From positions 90,954,001-91,018,000 of the forward strand of contig CM034546.1 in assembly GCA_020055645.1 (NCBI GenBank): a stretch of 64,000 bases of DNA, read 5' to 3'. The DNA is from Tomocerus qinae (lineage: Eukaryota; Arthropoda; Collembola; Entomobryomorpha; Tomoceridae). The translations under genes and the position numbers were made by a program. The notes under the pieces were generated by a model that worked only from the letters and a program-made list of their open reading frames with translations, was not told where the DNA came from and did not search any database. This document shows, one piece after another, positions 46,269-57,257 of this stretch. How positions within the stretch are numbered: position 1 is the stretch's first letter; every line of letters starts with the position of its first letter.

Positions 46269-46460
46269 CAGCACCGTATTTAGAAGTCGATTTCGGAGGG
46301 GGCAATGACGTCATACACTTATGCGAAATATTTTGGCTTATTTTGTCTAAAGTGAGTCAAAAGTAGCCTAAAGCGAAATATTTTGGTATTTTGAGAAAAA
46401 ATTTTCCCTTTTCTTGGATTTTGGGGGGCTGCTCCCAATGCCCCCCTCAATACAGCCTTG
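46269..46460. mobile_element. hAT-type MITE with exact 8-bp target duplication
   Basis: 192 bases bracketed by CCACTGTA (46261-46268, 46461-46468). Ends CAGCACCGTATTTAG and, as complement of the right end, CAAGGCTGTATTGAG. Shares internal sequence (AAGTCGATTTCGGAGGGGG, TTTTGGCTTATTTTGTCTAA) with the element at 51070. Confidence 0.92.
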
Positions 46461-46660
46461 CCACTGTAGAAAATAAAAGTATATTAATTTAAATATAATT
46501 TGTATTTACAAAATTAACATAATAATCTAATGGGATGTTTTCGAAATTGTTTTTATTATTGTGATGGGTGGCCTGCTGATTTTCTTTTGAGTGCTAGATT
46601 TGCCCCTTAGCTGGGTTCACTAGTTTTATATAAAAACAGTAAACAAAGAGTAAGTTAAGG

Positions 46661-46866
46661 GCGGGGAGGTGGGGAACATATGTCGTTGAAAGCATTATGT
46701 TAGTTGGAAAGGGGCACGGAGGTGGAGGGAGACTACATGTCGATGAAAAAATTATGTTATATACGTATAGGGGCGGAAAGGTGGAGGTTACATGTCGATA
46801 AAAAAGTTGTTATTTGGGATTGGGTGGGGAGGTGGGGAATACATGTCGATGAAAAAATTGTTTTCT
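46661..46866. repeat. Minisatellite, GGGGAGGTGGGGAA type
   Basis: Four irregular units of 50-60 bases, each with a GGGCGGGGAGGTGG tract then ACATGTCGATGAAAAAATT. Inside the Helitron candidate. Confidence 0.8.
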
Positions 46867-47044
46867 AGCTTTGGGTTGGTACAGATTTGCCGTGGTTGCA
46901 TAGTATGTTGTATGAAAATCAGAGCATTTGAGGTTGAGATTATATAATTTTTAATTTAATTTTGCTGTGAGAAACAGCCCTGTCGTAGGACAGGCTAACC
47001 AGCTAGTAATTAACAGGTAAGTTGAAAGAAGAAAGTTCTAAAGC

Positions 47045-47126
47045 CTAGACTATACTTCCCGTTTCATCGTCACGTTCACGTTTTGTGACGTCAAAACGTG
47101 ACGATGAAACGGGAAGTATAGTCTAG
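47045..47126. mobile_element. Perfect 32-bp-arm hairpin element
   Basis: Arms 47045-47076 (CTAGACTATACTTCCCGTTT plus 12 bases) and 47095-47126 are exact complements around an 18-base loop. The loop edge carries TGACGTCA. 82 bases in all, probably a minimal MITE. Confidence 0.85.
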
Positions 47127-47136
47127 CCGTAAGTAA

Positions 47137-47237
47137 ATTAATGTTTTTGATAATGTTCCCCAACATATACATCTATGTACTTTAGCACATGAAGGTATGC
47201 GTTGGGGACGTTGGGGTACATTATTGAAAACATTAAT
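47137..47237. mobile_element. Tiny palindromic MITE, copy 2
   Basis: Second copy of the 40015 element, same end ATTAATGTTTTT and inner TATGCGTTGGGG, with a short internal duplication of GTTGGGG. It starts 10 bases after the preceding hairpin element. Confidence 0.8.
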
Positions 47238-48057
47238 TCATAGTTCTTTCATATCTTTCCTAAACCCAGATACACCAAAACCGGTTGAAGTAAGGAAGTG
47301 GTTGCAGATTTGAACATGAAACACAGCTAACGTAGTAACGTACCCTAAAGAGTTTACCCGAAGTCCATACATACATCATGCATGAATAGTAATCTGTTTT
47401 CTTTGGGGTTTTTTCTATCTATCCTTGTATCCCATAATAATATCCCGCTAGGTTTGAAAATCGGCCGCCAAATTATTTCTCAATTTCTCCAGGAGACTTG
47501 GGTGGGTATAATAAAATATTCAATATTTATTTGTCGGTTGTCGTTAGTCCAACATTCAATGGTTTTTAGTTTTTATTGTTGGTCGTACTCTTTGAAAAAT
47601 TTATGAAAACAATTTAGCGAGTGTAGCGTAATGTATCAGCTCATATTGTTTTAAACTTTTAAGTGACGATTTATGTATTTGGTTATAACTTATAATAGCA
47701 GTTATAACATATCAACATTCAGCTGTAATCATTCAACAGATTCACTACTAACTATACTATTATAATCTCTTCCAACGGAGTCGAGGTCGAGAGTTCTGTG
47801 TTCTGTCTGTCTGACTCTCTGGCTGATTCTAGTAAGCGAATCAAAATTCGTAAATGTTGATTTTTTTTATAAAATAAAATATTATCAATGATAGGCAACT
47901 CAGTCAATGATTATTATATTTTCCAATTCTGCTGATACAACTTATATAATTTATACAACTTATTAAATACGCTCAAACAAAAGGAATAATTTATTTCGTA
48001 ATTACGTAGCCCAAGAACGTCGAAATCAAAACCCTTTCACCTTTACTGAGTCAGAGG

Positions 48058-51000
48058 ATGCCAAAAGTACCCAGAATTGCAGCAACACGAGTTCGGGATG
48101 CAGCTAATCCTATCGTGCCGGGTACACCGATAAGCCGTCGATTACGAAGTCGGGCAGCAGAAGATACTATTAAATCTTCTGTAGCAAATGAATACTCCAC
48201 AAGGCAAGGTTACACTAGTACAGATTTTGATTCCGATTCTGATGATTTTGTCCTCAAGAAACCTAAGCCAAAGTCGAAAACTAGAAAAACTGCAAAAAAG
48301 CCGAAAGGCAAAAAAAATTCAGTAAGTAAACCACAAACGGACACGGGAGAATCATCTCAATCAGAAACAAAATATAAATACAAAAATAAGGGACCGTATA
48401 AATCAGAAGACTTGGACTCTCAGTCCGATGCAAATGAGAAAATACAAAAAACGAAGTCAAATTCCAAAAATTGGGGAATAAAATGTGGCGATGGTGTTCC
48501 TGTCACGTTAGACGCTGACACTGATGAAAGCTTGCCAACTGTGAGTAAAGAAAATCATCAAATCGTTCTGAGTTCTTCCGAGGAGTATAAAACCCCTGAA
48601 GATGGTAGTAAAAAGCAGAGGTCATTAGTTGACGTATGTAATGAAGCTAAAATTCCAGATATCGTTGAAGAATTCAGCAACGGAAATATAAAATTTATCG
48701 CTAAAAATTCGGAACTGCAACAGGTTGAAATGAGAGGTGATAAAATACTTTTAAAATGTACTATAGGTATTTATAGTAAGAGTTATTTAAGTATGGCCTT
48801 TTTTAAATCATTCACCGTCAAAAATGCTTTTCATTGTTGGATACATAATTTGTCTTTAGCTTAGCCATGTTTTACCATATTGAGTATTGCTGTATCATAA
48901 ATTAGTAATTCCGATTTAAAAAATATATATTCTCTTTGAGATGTTTTTGAATATTATGTCATGTCATTTTAAAATTTTGTCAACGAAAGTAATACCATAG
49001 GCTAATTAATTGGAAAATTCGTAACTAATAGGAAAAAATTATCAATGAAATGCTGTTGTTGATGAATGATTGTGGAAAAGATCAGGAACAAAATCTAATC
49101 ACTTAATTATACATGAAAGTCACAAGAATAATGGTGTTTAAGTGATGCAAAATGTAAACTGTAAAACCTGATGAAAGTTTTTTACTTTCATATTAATTTT
49201 ATCATAATCTTATGAATACATGCAACTATTTTTAGAAAGAAAAAGGCTTTTGGAAATTCGTAGAAAGTTGGACGAGTACATTAGAAAGTTCAAAATGGAC
49301 TCTATTACAAAAACATTGGAGTTAACAAAAGTATTTGGAAACGTACTCTTGTGTGATGTACTTGAGCAGGTAAGTAAATGCGTTATGAACAAATAATATG
49401 TTAAAATGTTTAGAGGTTTTATTTATCTATTTGTAAAAACAGTTTTTAATTATTCTTTTTTAATTCAGATAAATAATCCAAGCTCATTGGACGAAATGGT
49501 TAGCAGCCTTAAGAAAGTTAAAATTACAGCTGATATAAACAGAGGAAAATTAGCGGTTATTTCGGAAGATTCTGAAAAGGATTTTAGCGACAGTAAATCC
49601 GACGTCTTTAAGACTTCAGACGAATTAACTCCCAAATCTAAAGCAAAATACTCGTTTCCTCGTCCTTATCAGGTTGGTAAAAATGAGTCAGGTCTCCGAC
49701 GGAATTCAATAAGTAAATGTCAACAGGTCAAGTAAAAGTGATGAAAAAGTATCCAGTAAAACGACTACGATTTAAAAACACATAGAGGCATTTTACACAA
49801 GACTGAAAAATACGTTTTTGGTAAATTTGCATCTCCTCCGAGAATATTGGTCGTAGAAAGACTCCTAAAATCGTAGAAATACCTGGTATAGTTCTACAAC
49901 TCTGCGTTTCTTTATATTCATCTCTGAAACGAGATATTAAAGTTTTAAATTTAAAATTGCAATATCTCGAAATCAGGGATGAATATTTTGAATATGAAGA
50001 AACGCCAAATTGTACGCCAAGTTCCTAGTGTACCAGGCTTTTCTACGATTTTAAAGACCAATTTTATCATTCTACGACCAGTGCGGACCAGTGCAGTGCA
50101 GTATTTTCGGATGAGATGCAAGTTTACCAAAAAAAGCGTAGCTATGATATGACACAACAGGCCGTTTTAGCTCGCCTGAATAAGGCAGCTTATAGAACCG
50201 CATGTCTGCATGTCCCTACGTTCGCCAACACTGTAACTTTTGAACGCATTCATGGAAATTGACCAAACTTGCCAAAAGCAATGCCTATGAACCTGTGACG
50301 CACCCTATTCATTTTGGTTCAAATCGGTCAATAGGTTGCTGAGATACCGCACGCTCATCACTTTGTCTTCATTTTCATAGTCAAAGCAATAAAAGGGGCA
50401 TTAAAAAGTTGAATTGCGTTTCCTATATATTGTTAGTATTATAGTATAAAATATTTCATACTGCTTCTAACGAACTTTAGATTTTATAGTAAATCAACTA
50501 CAACCAGAAAGTATCGGTTGCAAGAACGAATTCAATCTATTTTCTTATCATTTGGTTTTGACAGTCAGCATTAACTGATGTTGATTTTCTTATAATTTTG
50601 ATAATCACCATTACTCAATTATGATTTTCTGTTGATTTTGATAGTAAGCATCAATCTAATTTGATCTTTTGTTGATTTTGATAGTAAGCATCAATCTAAT
50701 TTGATCTTTTGTTGATTTTGATAGTAAGCATCAATCTAATTTGATCTTTTGTTGATTTTGATAGTAAGCATCAATCTAATTTGATCTTTTGTTGATTTTG
50801 ATAGTAAGCATCAATTTTTATTTGATCTTTGGTTGATTTTGATAGTCAACATTAATTTATTTGGCTTTATGTTGATTATGATGGTCAAGATTAGATTAAC
50901 CTATTTTGATATTCTGTAGATTTTGATAGTCCATATTAACCTATTTTGATTTTACTCTACCTCCCAACAAACTTTGGTATTGCCCATTGCGGACCGGCAC

Positions 51001-54000
51001 CATGGAAAAGTGCCTGAACTATGACGTCACAGTTGGGAGGCAGAGTATGTTGATTATCATTGTCAAGATCAGTACTGAATTTAGAAGTCGATTTCGGAGG
51101 GGGTAATGAAATCATAGGATAATATATATTAGGCATAATCGCGCGAAAAATTTTGGCTTATTTTGTCTAAAATGAGTCAAAAATAAGCGCGAAAGTTTTT
51201 GGTATTTTCAAAAAAAAATTCCCTTTTTCTTGGATTTCGGGGGATACCACGAAATACCCCGGTGTAGACACCCTCAAACCGGTGTAGGGTGGATGGGGAG
51301 GGGGTGGGGGCCGTAGGTACGCGCCCCTCACGGGGCGCGAAATGTTTTTGGAAAGGGGGCACAGGAGTATAGGAAAATGACCTTAAAATTTCATTATCAA
51401 GTAATAATAATATCATTCATTTCACTATTTCGACTTCCTTTATATTCTCATTCTCTAATTCATCATTTGGTTTGGTAGTTTCATGATATAATATATAAAA
51501 ATTTCCAAAAAATCTTAAAAATTTGACCAAAATCTGGGACCCCTCAATCCTGTGGGGCAGTTTCTAGACCCCCTCAACCCCCTTATAAACCTGTGGGCAT
51601 TTGCCTCCAATCCCCCCGCTCAATACGGCCTTAGTCAAGATTAATCTATTTTGATTTTCTGTTGACTATGATAGTCTACATTCTACATTAATCTAGTTAG
51701 ACTTTTTGTTGACTATGATAATCACCATTAATCTATTTTGATTTTATGTTGATTTTAATAGTCAACATATTTTGATTTTATGCTGATTTTAATAGTCAAC
51801 ATTAATCTATTTTGATTTTCTGTTGATTTCGATAGTGTAGGTACATAAATCTATTTTGGTTTTCTGTTGATTTTGATAGTGTAGGTACATAAATCTATTT
51901 TGGTTTTCTGTTGATTTTAATATTCAACATTGATCTGTTTTGAATTACCATTCATTTTAGCAATCAACATAAATCTTTTTCGCCATTGCTCTACCAAAAA
52001 TGTGCCCACGGTCCCCTTTACTCAGCCGAGCTTCTGAGTGGTATGAATAGAATAAGTATTTACTACAAAGTAAAAAGTATAAGTAAAAGGTCTAGACTTG
52101 AAGTAAAAGGTAGAATCAAAAGCATTTGCTTCAAATCGAATGAATAAAAGAAAACTTTTACTGTCAAGCAAACACTTTGCAATTCTAGTATTTACTTCTC
52201 ATTATGTACAGAACAAAATTTGGTTACTATGACTCAGCCAATCAAAGACCAGCAACGAATCACACCTATACTCTTCAATTCACAAATGCAATTTCGTGGT
52301 CATGGTTACAAGTTATAAGTAACCGGTCAGAGTTATCCATGAGTTACTTTAGAAAATTAATCGTGAATCCTACTAATCCTACTCTTTTGCGTGGGAAGTA
52401 AAAGGTGAAGTTGCTATCGGAGAAACTTCTTTGAATCAAATACTCAAAGTAGAAGTAAGTTCAAGATGTTATTCATACCAAAATGTAGTATTTACTTCTA
52501 ACGGTAGTAAATGCTTCATGCAAATTAGCAAATACTTTTACTTCTAGATTAAGCATAAGCAAAAGTAATTGCTAATATTTTTATTCATACCAAAAGAACC
52601 TTGTACTTCAAAAACTTTAAGTAAAAGCATATGGTAGACCTTATTCATACCACTCAGTAAATGCTTCATGCAAATTAGCAAATACTTTTACTTCTAGATT
52701 AAGCATGAGCAAAAGTAATTGCTAATATTTTTATTCATACCAAAGGAACCTTTTACTTCAAAAACTTTAAGTAAAAGCATATGGTAGACCTTATTTATAC
52801 CACTCAGTAAATGCTTCATGCAAATTAGCAAATACTTTTACTTCTAGATTAAGCATAAGCAAAAGTAATTGCTAATATTTTTATTCATACCAAAGGAACC
52901 TTTTACTTCAAAAACTTTAAGTAAAAGCATATGGTAGACCTTATTCATACCACTCAATGCAATTTTTCTTTTCACCAAAGTCCCTTTCCCTAAAAGGATC
53001 GAACTTACTGGAACTACGAAGAAGTGCAAATACCCAAAAGATACACATGAACTTCTTTAATAAAAGTCCTGTCGAAAATTTGACATTTTCGTTTTTGTAT
53101 TGAATATTTTGCAAATTCAAAGTAGCAAACACTAAAATATAAGTATTTTGTCTACTTTACTATACTTCACTTCTCAATAGTATATGAATGAAAGATGTGA
53201 GAGACTTAAAAAGCCTTAGGGACGTATTATGAACCTCGTCTTAAGTGCTGAGGGCTCCTCAAGACGTCCAAAGTACGTGGAAATCGATGTCTTGACGGCT
53301 TCTTATGAATATACTTTAAGACGATTGTCATAATACGGGCCATAGAGGCATACAAATTTACTCTATGACAAGTCTGAAAAATACTTTTTTGTGCAAATTT
53401 GCATACATGACTGGAATATTCGTGTATATAATATTTGATTATAAAGCTGAGGTGATGTGATTTCCGTTATAATTATTTTTTAAATATTAAGGCGATTAGG
53501 ACATTGACAGTAATAAGTGTTACATTTTTATCAACACTCTGTTTTGTTACAGAATGCTGTGACCCCTCCACCGGGACTTCATCAATTGCCGGTATCTATT
53601 TTTAACTTTGGTGGTGAGACGGTTTCGACCAATAAAATTGCCCGATTGGCAAAACCTGGAGAAGTCTATTATTCCGAAAGAGGATCTCCTATAGTTCCTC
53701 CTGTCATAAACAAGCACTACATCCCTGATTCAGCCTTTCATCAGCACATCAGAGGACCCCACACAGTAGAAGTGGCCGATGCTGATGGAGAAGTATATAT
53801 GATTTATAGTTTTACTTCGGAATACATTATATATTGGTGTTCAGAAGATTGTTTATTTTTTTGGCCTATGTGTTCAGTATCACAGTCGCGATATATCGTT
53901 ATAGATAGTCAAGTTTGTTAAGTCTGAAGTCTATATCCCATTCCATTCGTCATCGACATGTTAGGACAGTTTGGACTTTTGGAGAGGTTGTTTTCCTGAA

Positions 54001-54557
54001 GGGAGAAAGTAATAATGGAATGTACAGTTAAAATATTTCTGTTCTGTATGTAATAGTACTATTCGTTTGTGTTGTTTATTATTTCGCTAATACCAAATAA
54101 ATAAGCATCTGAAGTTTTTATATCATAGCAACACAATAAGTAAATTCCATTATAAAATTTAGACAAAGAATGTGGAGTCACTTACAAGGGTGTGTATACT
54201 CTGTATACATAGTTGTGGGAAGTTAGGGGCCAAATGGTTGTCAGAAATAGACCAAAATAATAACTTATTATGATTACAATTCTCAGATATGATATTATTT
54301 TATTATGCCTTACTTAAAATAATAGAATGATAAATTTTATGTTTTTTTAGAAAATTAAAGTGGACTTGGTACTTAGAAGCGGAGCTCCAGAAAAAGCTAA
54401 ATTTTTTGCTGAATTTGTCACTGATGTACGTGGAATTGCTGCAACAAGGTCTACTGTAAAACACAATAGGATCCAACCTCCTCGTGTACCTTCTAAAAAC
54501 AGAAAAGGAGTGTCTACCTCAACAACGGTTTCGGGTACTCTTAAAAAGCGCCATTGA
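48058..54557 (+). CDS. Basic/acidic protein with borealin-like C-terminal motif (tentative)
   Basis: Five exons keep frame: 48058-48766, 49236-49369, 49469-49672, 53553-53792, 54351-54557, giving 497 residues. Residues 1-190 are low-complexity, basic and Ser-rich (GTPISRRLRSRAA, KPKPKSKTRKTAKKPKGKKN). Residues about 230-290 look helical (KRLLEIRRKLDEYIRKFKMD). Exon 4 carries LAKPGEVYYSERGSPIVPPV, which resembles the PGE-x-x-x-S-x-x-GSP segment before the C-terminal domain of borealin, a chromosomal passenger complex subunit. The basic tail ends TLKKRH. The coiled-coil N-terminus of typical borealin is not where expected, so the name is a guess; the gene itself is well supported by splice sites and frame. 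Intron 3 (3.9 kb) is filled with repeats. Confidence 0.7.
49811..50140. mobile_element. Fold-back element in intron 3
   Basis: Arms begin TACGTTTTTGGTAAATTTGC and end in the approximate complement, with inner matches TCGTAGAAA/TTTCTACGA-type and GATATT/AATATC. A diverged fragment of the same left flank occurs at 53341-53420 (CATAGAGGCAT, GTCTGAAAAATAC). Confidence 0.7.
50641..50840. repeat. 40-bp tandem repeat, five units
   Basis: ATAGTAAGCATCAAT starts at 50641, 50681, 50721, 50761 and 50801, an exact 40-base period. Units 1-4 are identical; the fifth diverges. Confidence 0.92.
51070..51633. mobile_element. hAT-type element with 8-bp target duplication
   Basis: 564 bases bracketed by GTCAAGAT (51062-51069, 51634-51641). 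Ends CAGTACTGAATTTAG and, from the right, TAAGGCCGTATTGAG. The left 150 bases match the 46269 MITE. The extra internal part is G/C-tract rich and has no long frame of hAT type. Confidence 0.88.
52036..52955. mobile_element. Element with GAGTGGTATGAATA ends and 150-bp tandem units
   Basis: Begins GAGTGGTATGAATA and ends TATTCATACCACTC. The right half is three near-identical 150-base units starting at 52506, 52656 and 52806, each ending in the same TTCATACCACTC terminal sequence. The left part is non-coding and rich in AAGTAAAAG. It abuts the end of the AGCTCGCC element at 52032. Confidence 0.8.
53219..53340. mobile_element. Short MITE, GTATTATGA ends
   Basis: GGGACGTATTATGAACCTCG and the complement of the right end, GCCCGTATTATGACAATCG, form imperfect inverted repeats, each followed by TCTTAA. 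122 bases, non-coding. Confidence 0.7.
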
Positions 54558-55695
54558 TCTAAGTTGACTAACTGTTAGTTAAGGAGCTGATAAACATGTA
54601 ATTAACTTTTCGTTTGAAAGCTGAAAATGAAAATAGTTTAGCATAATATAGTAACTGATAGTACTGTAGGTAATAAGAATCGGTAATGTCTTATTCTTGT
54701 ATATTTCTCTTAATTTAGACGAATCATGTTATTATATTGATAGTAATTAATGTTAAAACTCCAATGGTAAGTGTAATTTTAGCGATGATTACAAATTAAT
54801 TAGGTCAAAATCTCTCAAAATTAGTTAGGCATTGCAAGTTAAGAAATTCACAAAAACATAAACTGGAAATATAACTATAATTGAAATTAATTGGTGTCTG
54901 TAAATATGTCTCAACTTCTTAATGCTTTTTCTTATGTTTTCCCAATTAAATCTCGTTTCATTAGGTTGGTAATAATTATTTGCTCTATTAAATTAAATGA
55001 AATATAATCAATTTAAATCCTTCATCCTTTGAATGGGATCACTGACTTTTATTATTATTATTAATTGTAAAACACACCAAAATTTTATTCCGGTAGAGTG
55101 GGTTAAATTGTCATAATATAAAAGATACAATAATAAATAATAATAATTTATTATCATTATTTTTTCTCTAATGAAAATGAGCTATTATTGTTCATTGTTC
55201 CTGAAGCTTTCCAATAATTCATAAAATTACTTTGTTTGCCCTGCATCGGCTTTTGTTGCCGATTTTAAACTTCAAAGCATTTCTTTTGCGTCAAGATATT
55301 TCAGGAAGCTCAACCGAGCTGAAATGATTCCTTCGTACTATTCAATCGAATCGAAACTTAAGTGGCCAACCAATGGTGATAAGATTTTTGTAATGACAGT
55401 GGTATAGCATAGGCCAATGGCCATACCCATAGTCCTTGTTATCCTTATAGTTCGTGTGTGTGTGTGTGGATAAAGATCTTACTGCAAAGGAGAAGACTAA
55501 ATGTTGGCTGCAGTAGTATTTGTCCTATGCGTGGGAAAAAACACACTTCTCACATACATGTATAAATCAGTATTATAAATCGTGTAGAAGTCGAACTTGC
55601 TCTCATCCTCTCGGATTTCGGATCGGTTGGTGGCCGGAAAATCATTATCGATTTTTTATTTATCACAAATTTTAATTGTACTTAGCACTTCCATC

Positions 55696-57257
55696 ATGGG
55701 CAACGTTGCTTCTACAGCCGAGAAAACAGCTATGGGGATCTTAGATCAAAATAAAGTAAAATGTGAAAGCCCAACCAGTGAAATTTCAAAGTCTAAAACA
55801 GAGTCAAAATCAATGCATGCAGCACATCCGCACTCACTGGCCTTCGGCAGTAGGAGTCCCTCAGGAGGTGGATGTCCTGTTGATCACGTAACTGAAAACT
55901 TGAAACTGAATATAATATACCTATACAATATTGAATATAATGACGAATGGTGTGCGAAATATTTGATCTTTCATATAGTACAATAGAGTAAAAATTGTAT
56001 ATGTAACTGCAATTTGTGATCCAAGCTGAAAACAATAATTTTTAAACTTTCATTTTTAGACAAAGCAGTCTTGGCGTTCAGAATGTCCTGCGAAAGCTGC
56101 TGAGTTGGTCAACGACCCTCAAACTGCTGACTTGGACCCTAAAAATATGGTAAATAAAATAAGGAAACTTTAATAATATTAAGTGAAATATGTAAGCAAG
56201 ATGCCAGGAAAACAGATTTTCCTACTCCCCCTACTGCCACAGGGCAAAATATATTATAGCTGAGAGCAAACAGTTGACAGTAGTAATTGACAATTTGAAC
56301 AATACATATTTTTAGATGCCACCTCCTAACCAAATGCCTGCTCCAGGACAGCCTTTTCCTCTACCTACTGAAAGAGTGACATCTTCAATACCAAAGGCAG
56401 GCTCGGAAGGAGAAAATTGGGTTTATCCTTCACCACAGGTGTGAATTTTCACTTAATTAACTCGTAATTGGTAATAAATACTTAAAACTCTATGATTTTG
56501 AGAATTACCTTATGTTTTGAATTCGTATGTATTATACTTACATTATAACAATGGCTATGACCATGACCTTATTTAATTGAAGTTTGAAATCTCACTGAAT
56601 GTCAATATTATAGATGTTTTGGAATGCAATGCTACGAAAAGGTTGGCAGTGGAAAGAAGGAGATATTGAACAGCAAGATATGAATGCGATTATAAATATT
56701 CATAACGCCAACAATGAGCAAGCTTGGCGTGAAGTTCTCAAATGGGAAGCTCTTCATGCTACCGAATGCGTGTGTCCTAAGTTGAAAAGTTTTCGTGGAA
56801 AAGCACAAGAATTTTCACCTCGGGCTCGTGTTCGTAGTTGGTTAGTTACTATTCGATGACGACATATTCGAAATCAAAAATTCATTGTCGTAATGATTTT
56901 TATCTGATAAAATAGGTTGGGATATGAACTTCCGTTCGATCGTCATGATTGGATCATTGACAGATGTGGAAAAGGTAGGTATTCTATTTTATTAAAATGA
57001 TATAGTTAATGTTTTGGCTTAATATATGGATTATAACATTAAATTTTTAATAAAATGTGAAATTGGGATAAATAGAAGTTCGCTACATCATTGACTACTA
57101 TGACGGCGGGCCTGTTGACCAAAATACATTCAAGTTTGCGCTGTTAGATGTTAGACCCGCCATGGACTCTGTCGAAAATGTGTGGGATCGAATGAAGGTC
57201 ACTTATATGAGGTGGCGTTTCCATCAGGAGGAACCGGAATCTGAGAAATCCCATTAA
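55696..57257 (+). CDS. HCCS: Holocytochrome-c synthase (heme lyase)
   Basis: Mitochondrial intermembrane-space enzyme that attaches heme to apocytochrome c and c1. Six exons keep frame: 55696-55887, 56060-56149, 56316-56438, 56614-56840, 56916-56974, 57076-57257, giving 290 residues (human 268). Two Cys-Pro heme motifs lie in the N-terminal third (GGCPVDH, SECPAKA). The core has [17 protein letters not shown], the heme-ligand histidine in [38 protein letters not shown] and [10 protein letters not shown]. The start MGNVAS gives a possible N-myristoylation-like glycine, also common in other animal HCCS. AATAAA occurs near 57707. Confidence 0.96.

Larger units (their letters stand above)
45453..47006 (+). 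mobile_element. Non-autonomous Helitron candidate
   Basis: Starts A|TCTCTATATATAA and ends CTAG|T, with a short GC-rich hairpin (CCTGTC-GTAG-GACAGG, 46979-46994) nine bases before the final CTAG. TC start, CTRR end with a nearby hairpin, and insertion between A and T without target duplication are the Helitron signs. It contains a minisatellite (46661-46866) and a nested hAT MITE (46269-46460). No Rep/helicase coding remains. Confidence 0.5.
50169..52032 (-). mobile_element. AGCTCGCC-ended TIR element, reverse copy
   Basis: Ends AGCTCGCCTGAATAA at 50169-50183 and TTACTCAGCCGAGCT at 52018-52032. The body mirrors the cluster at 19021-21184: the block with GCGTTTCCTATA and TGCTGAGATACC, then minisatellite DNA. 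It includes five 40-base units (ATAGTAAGCATCAATCTAAT...) at 50641-50840, and is interrupted by a hAT MITE at 51070. Confidence 0.75.

Noticed and set aside
50641..50840. Exact 40-base periodicity resembling a CRISPR array
   Set aside because: The units are identical throughout with no repeat/spacer alternation, and the context is an animal genome minisatellite.
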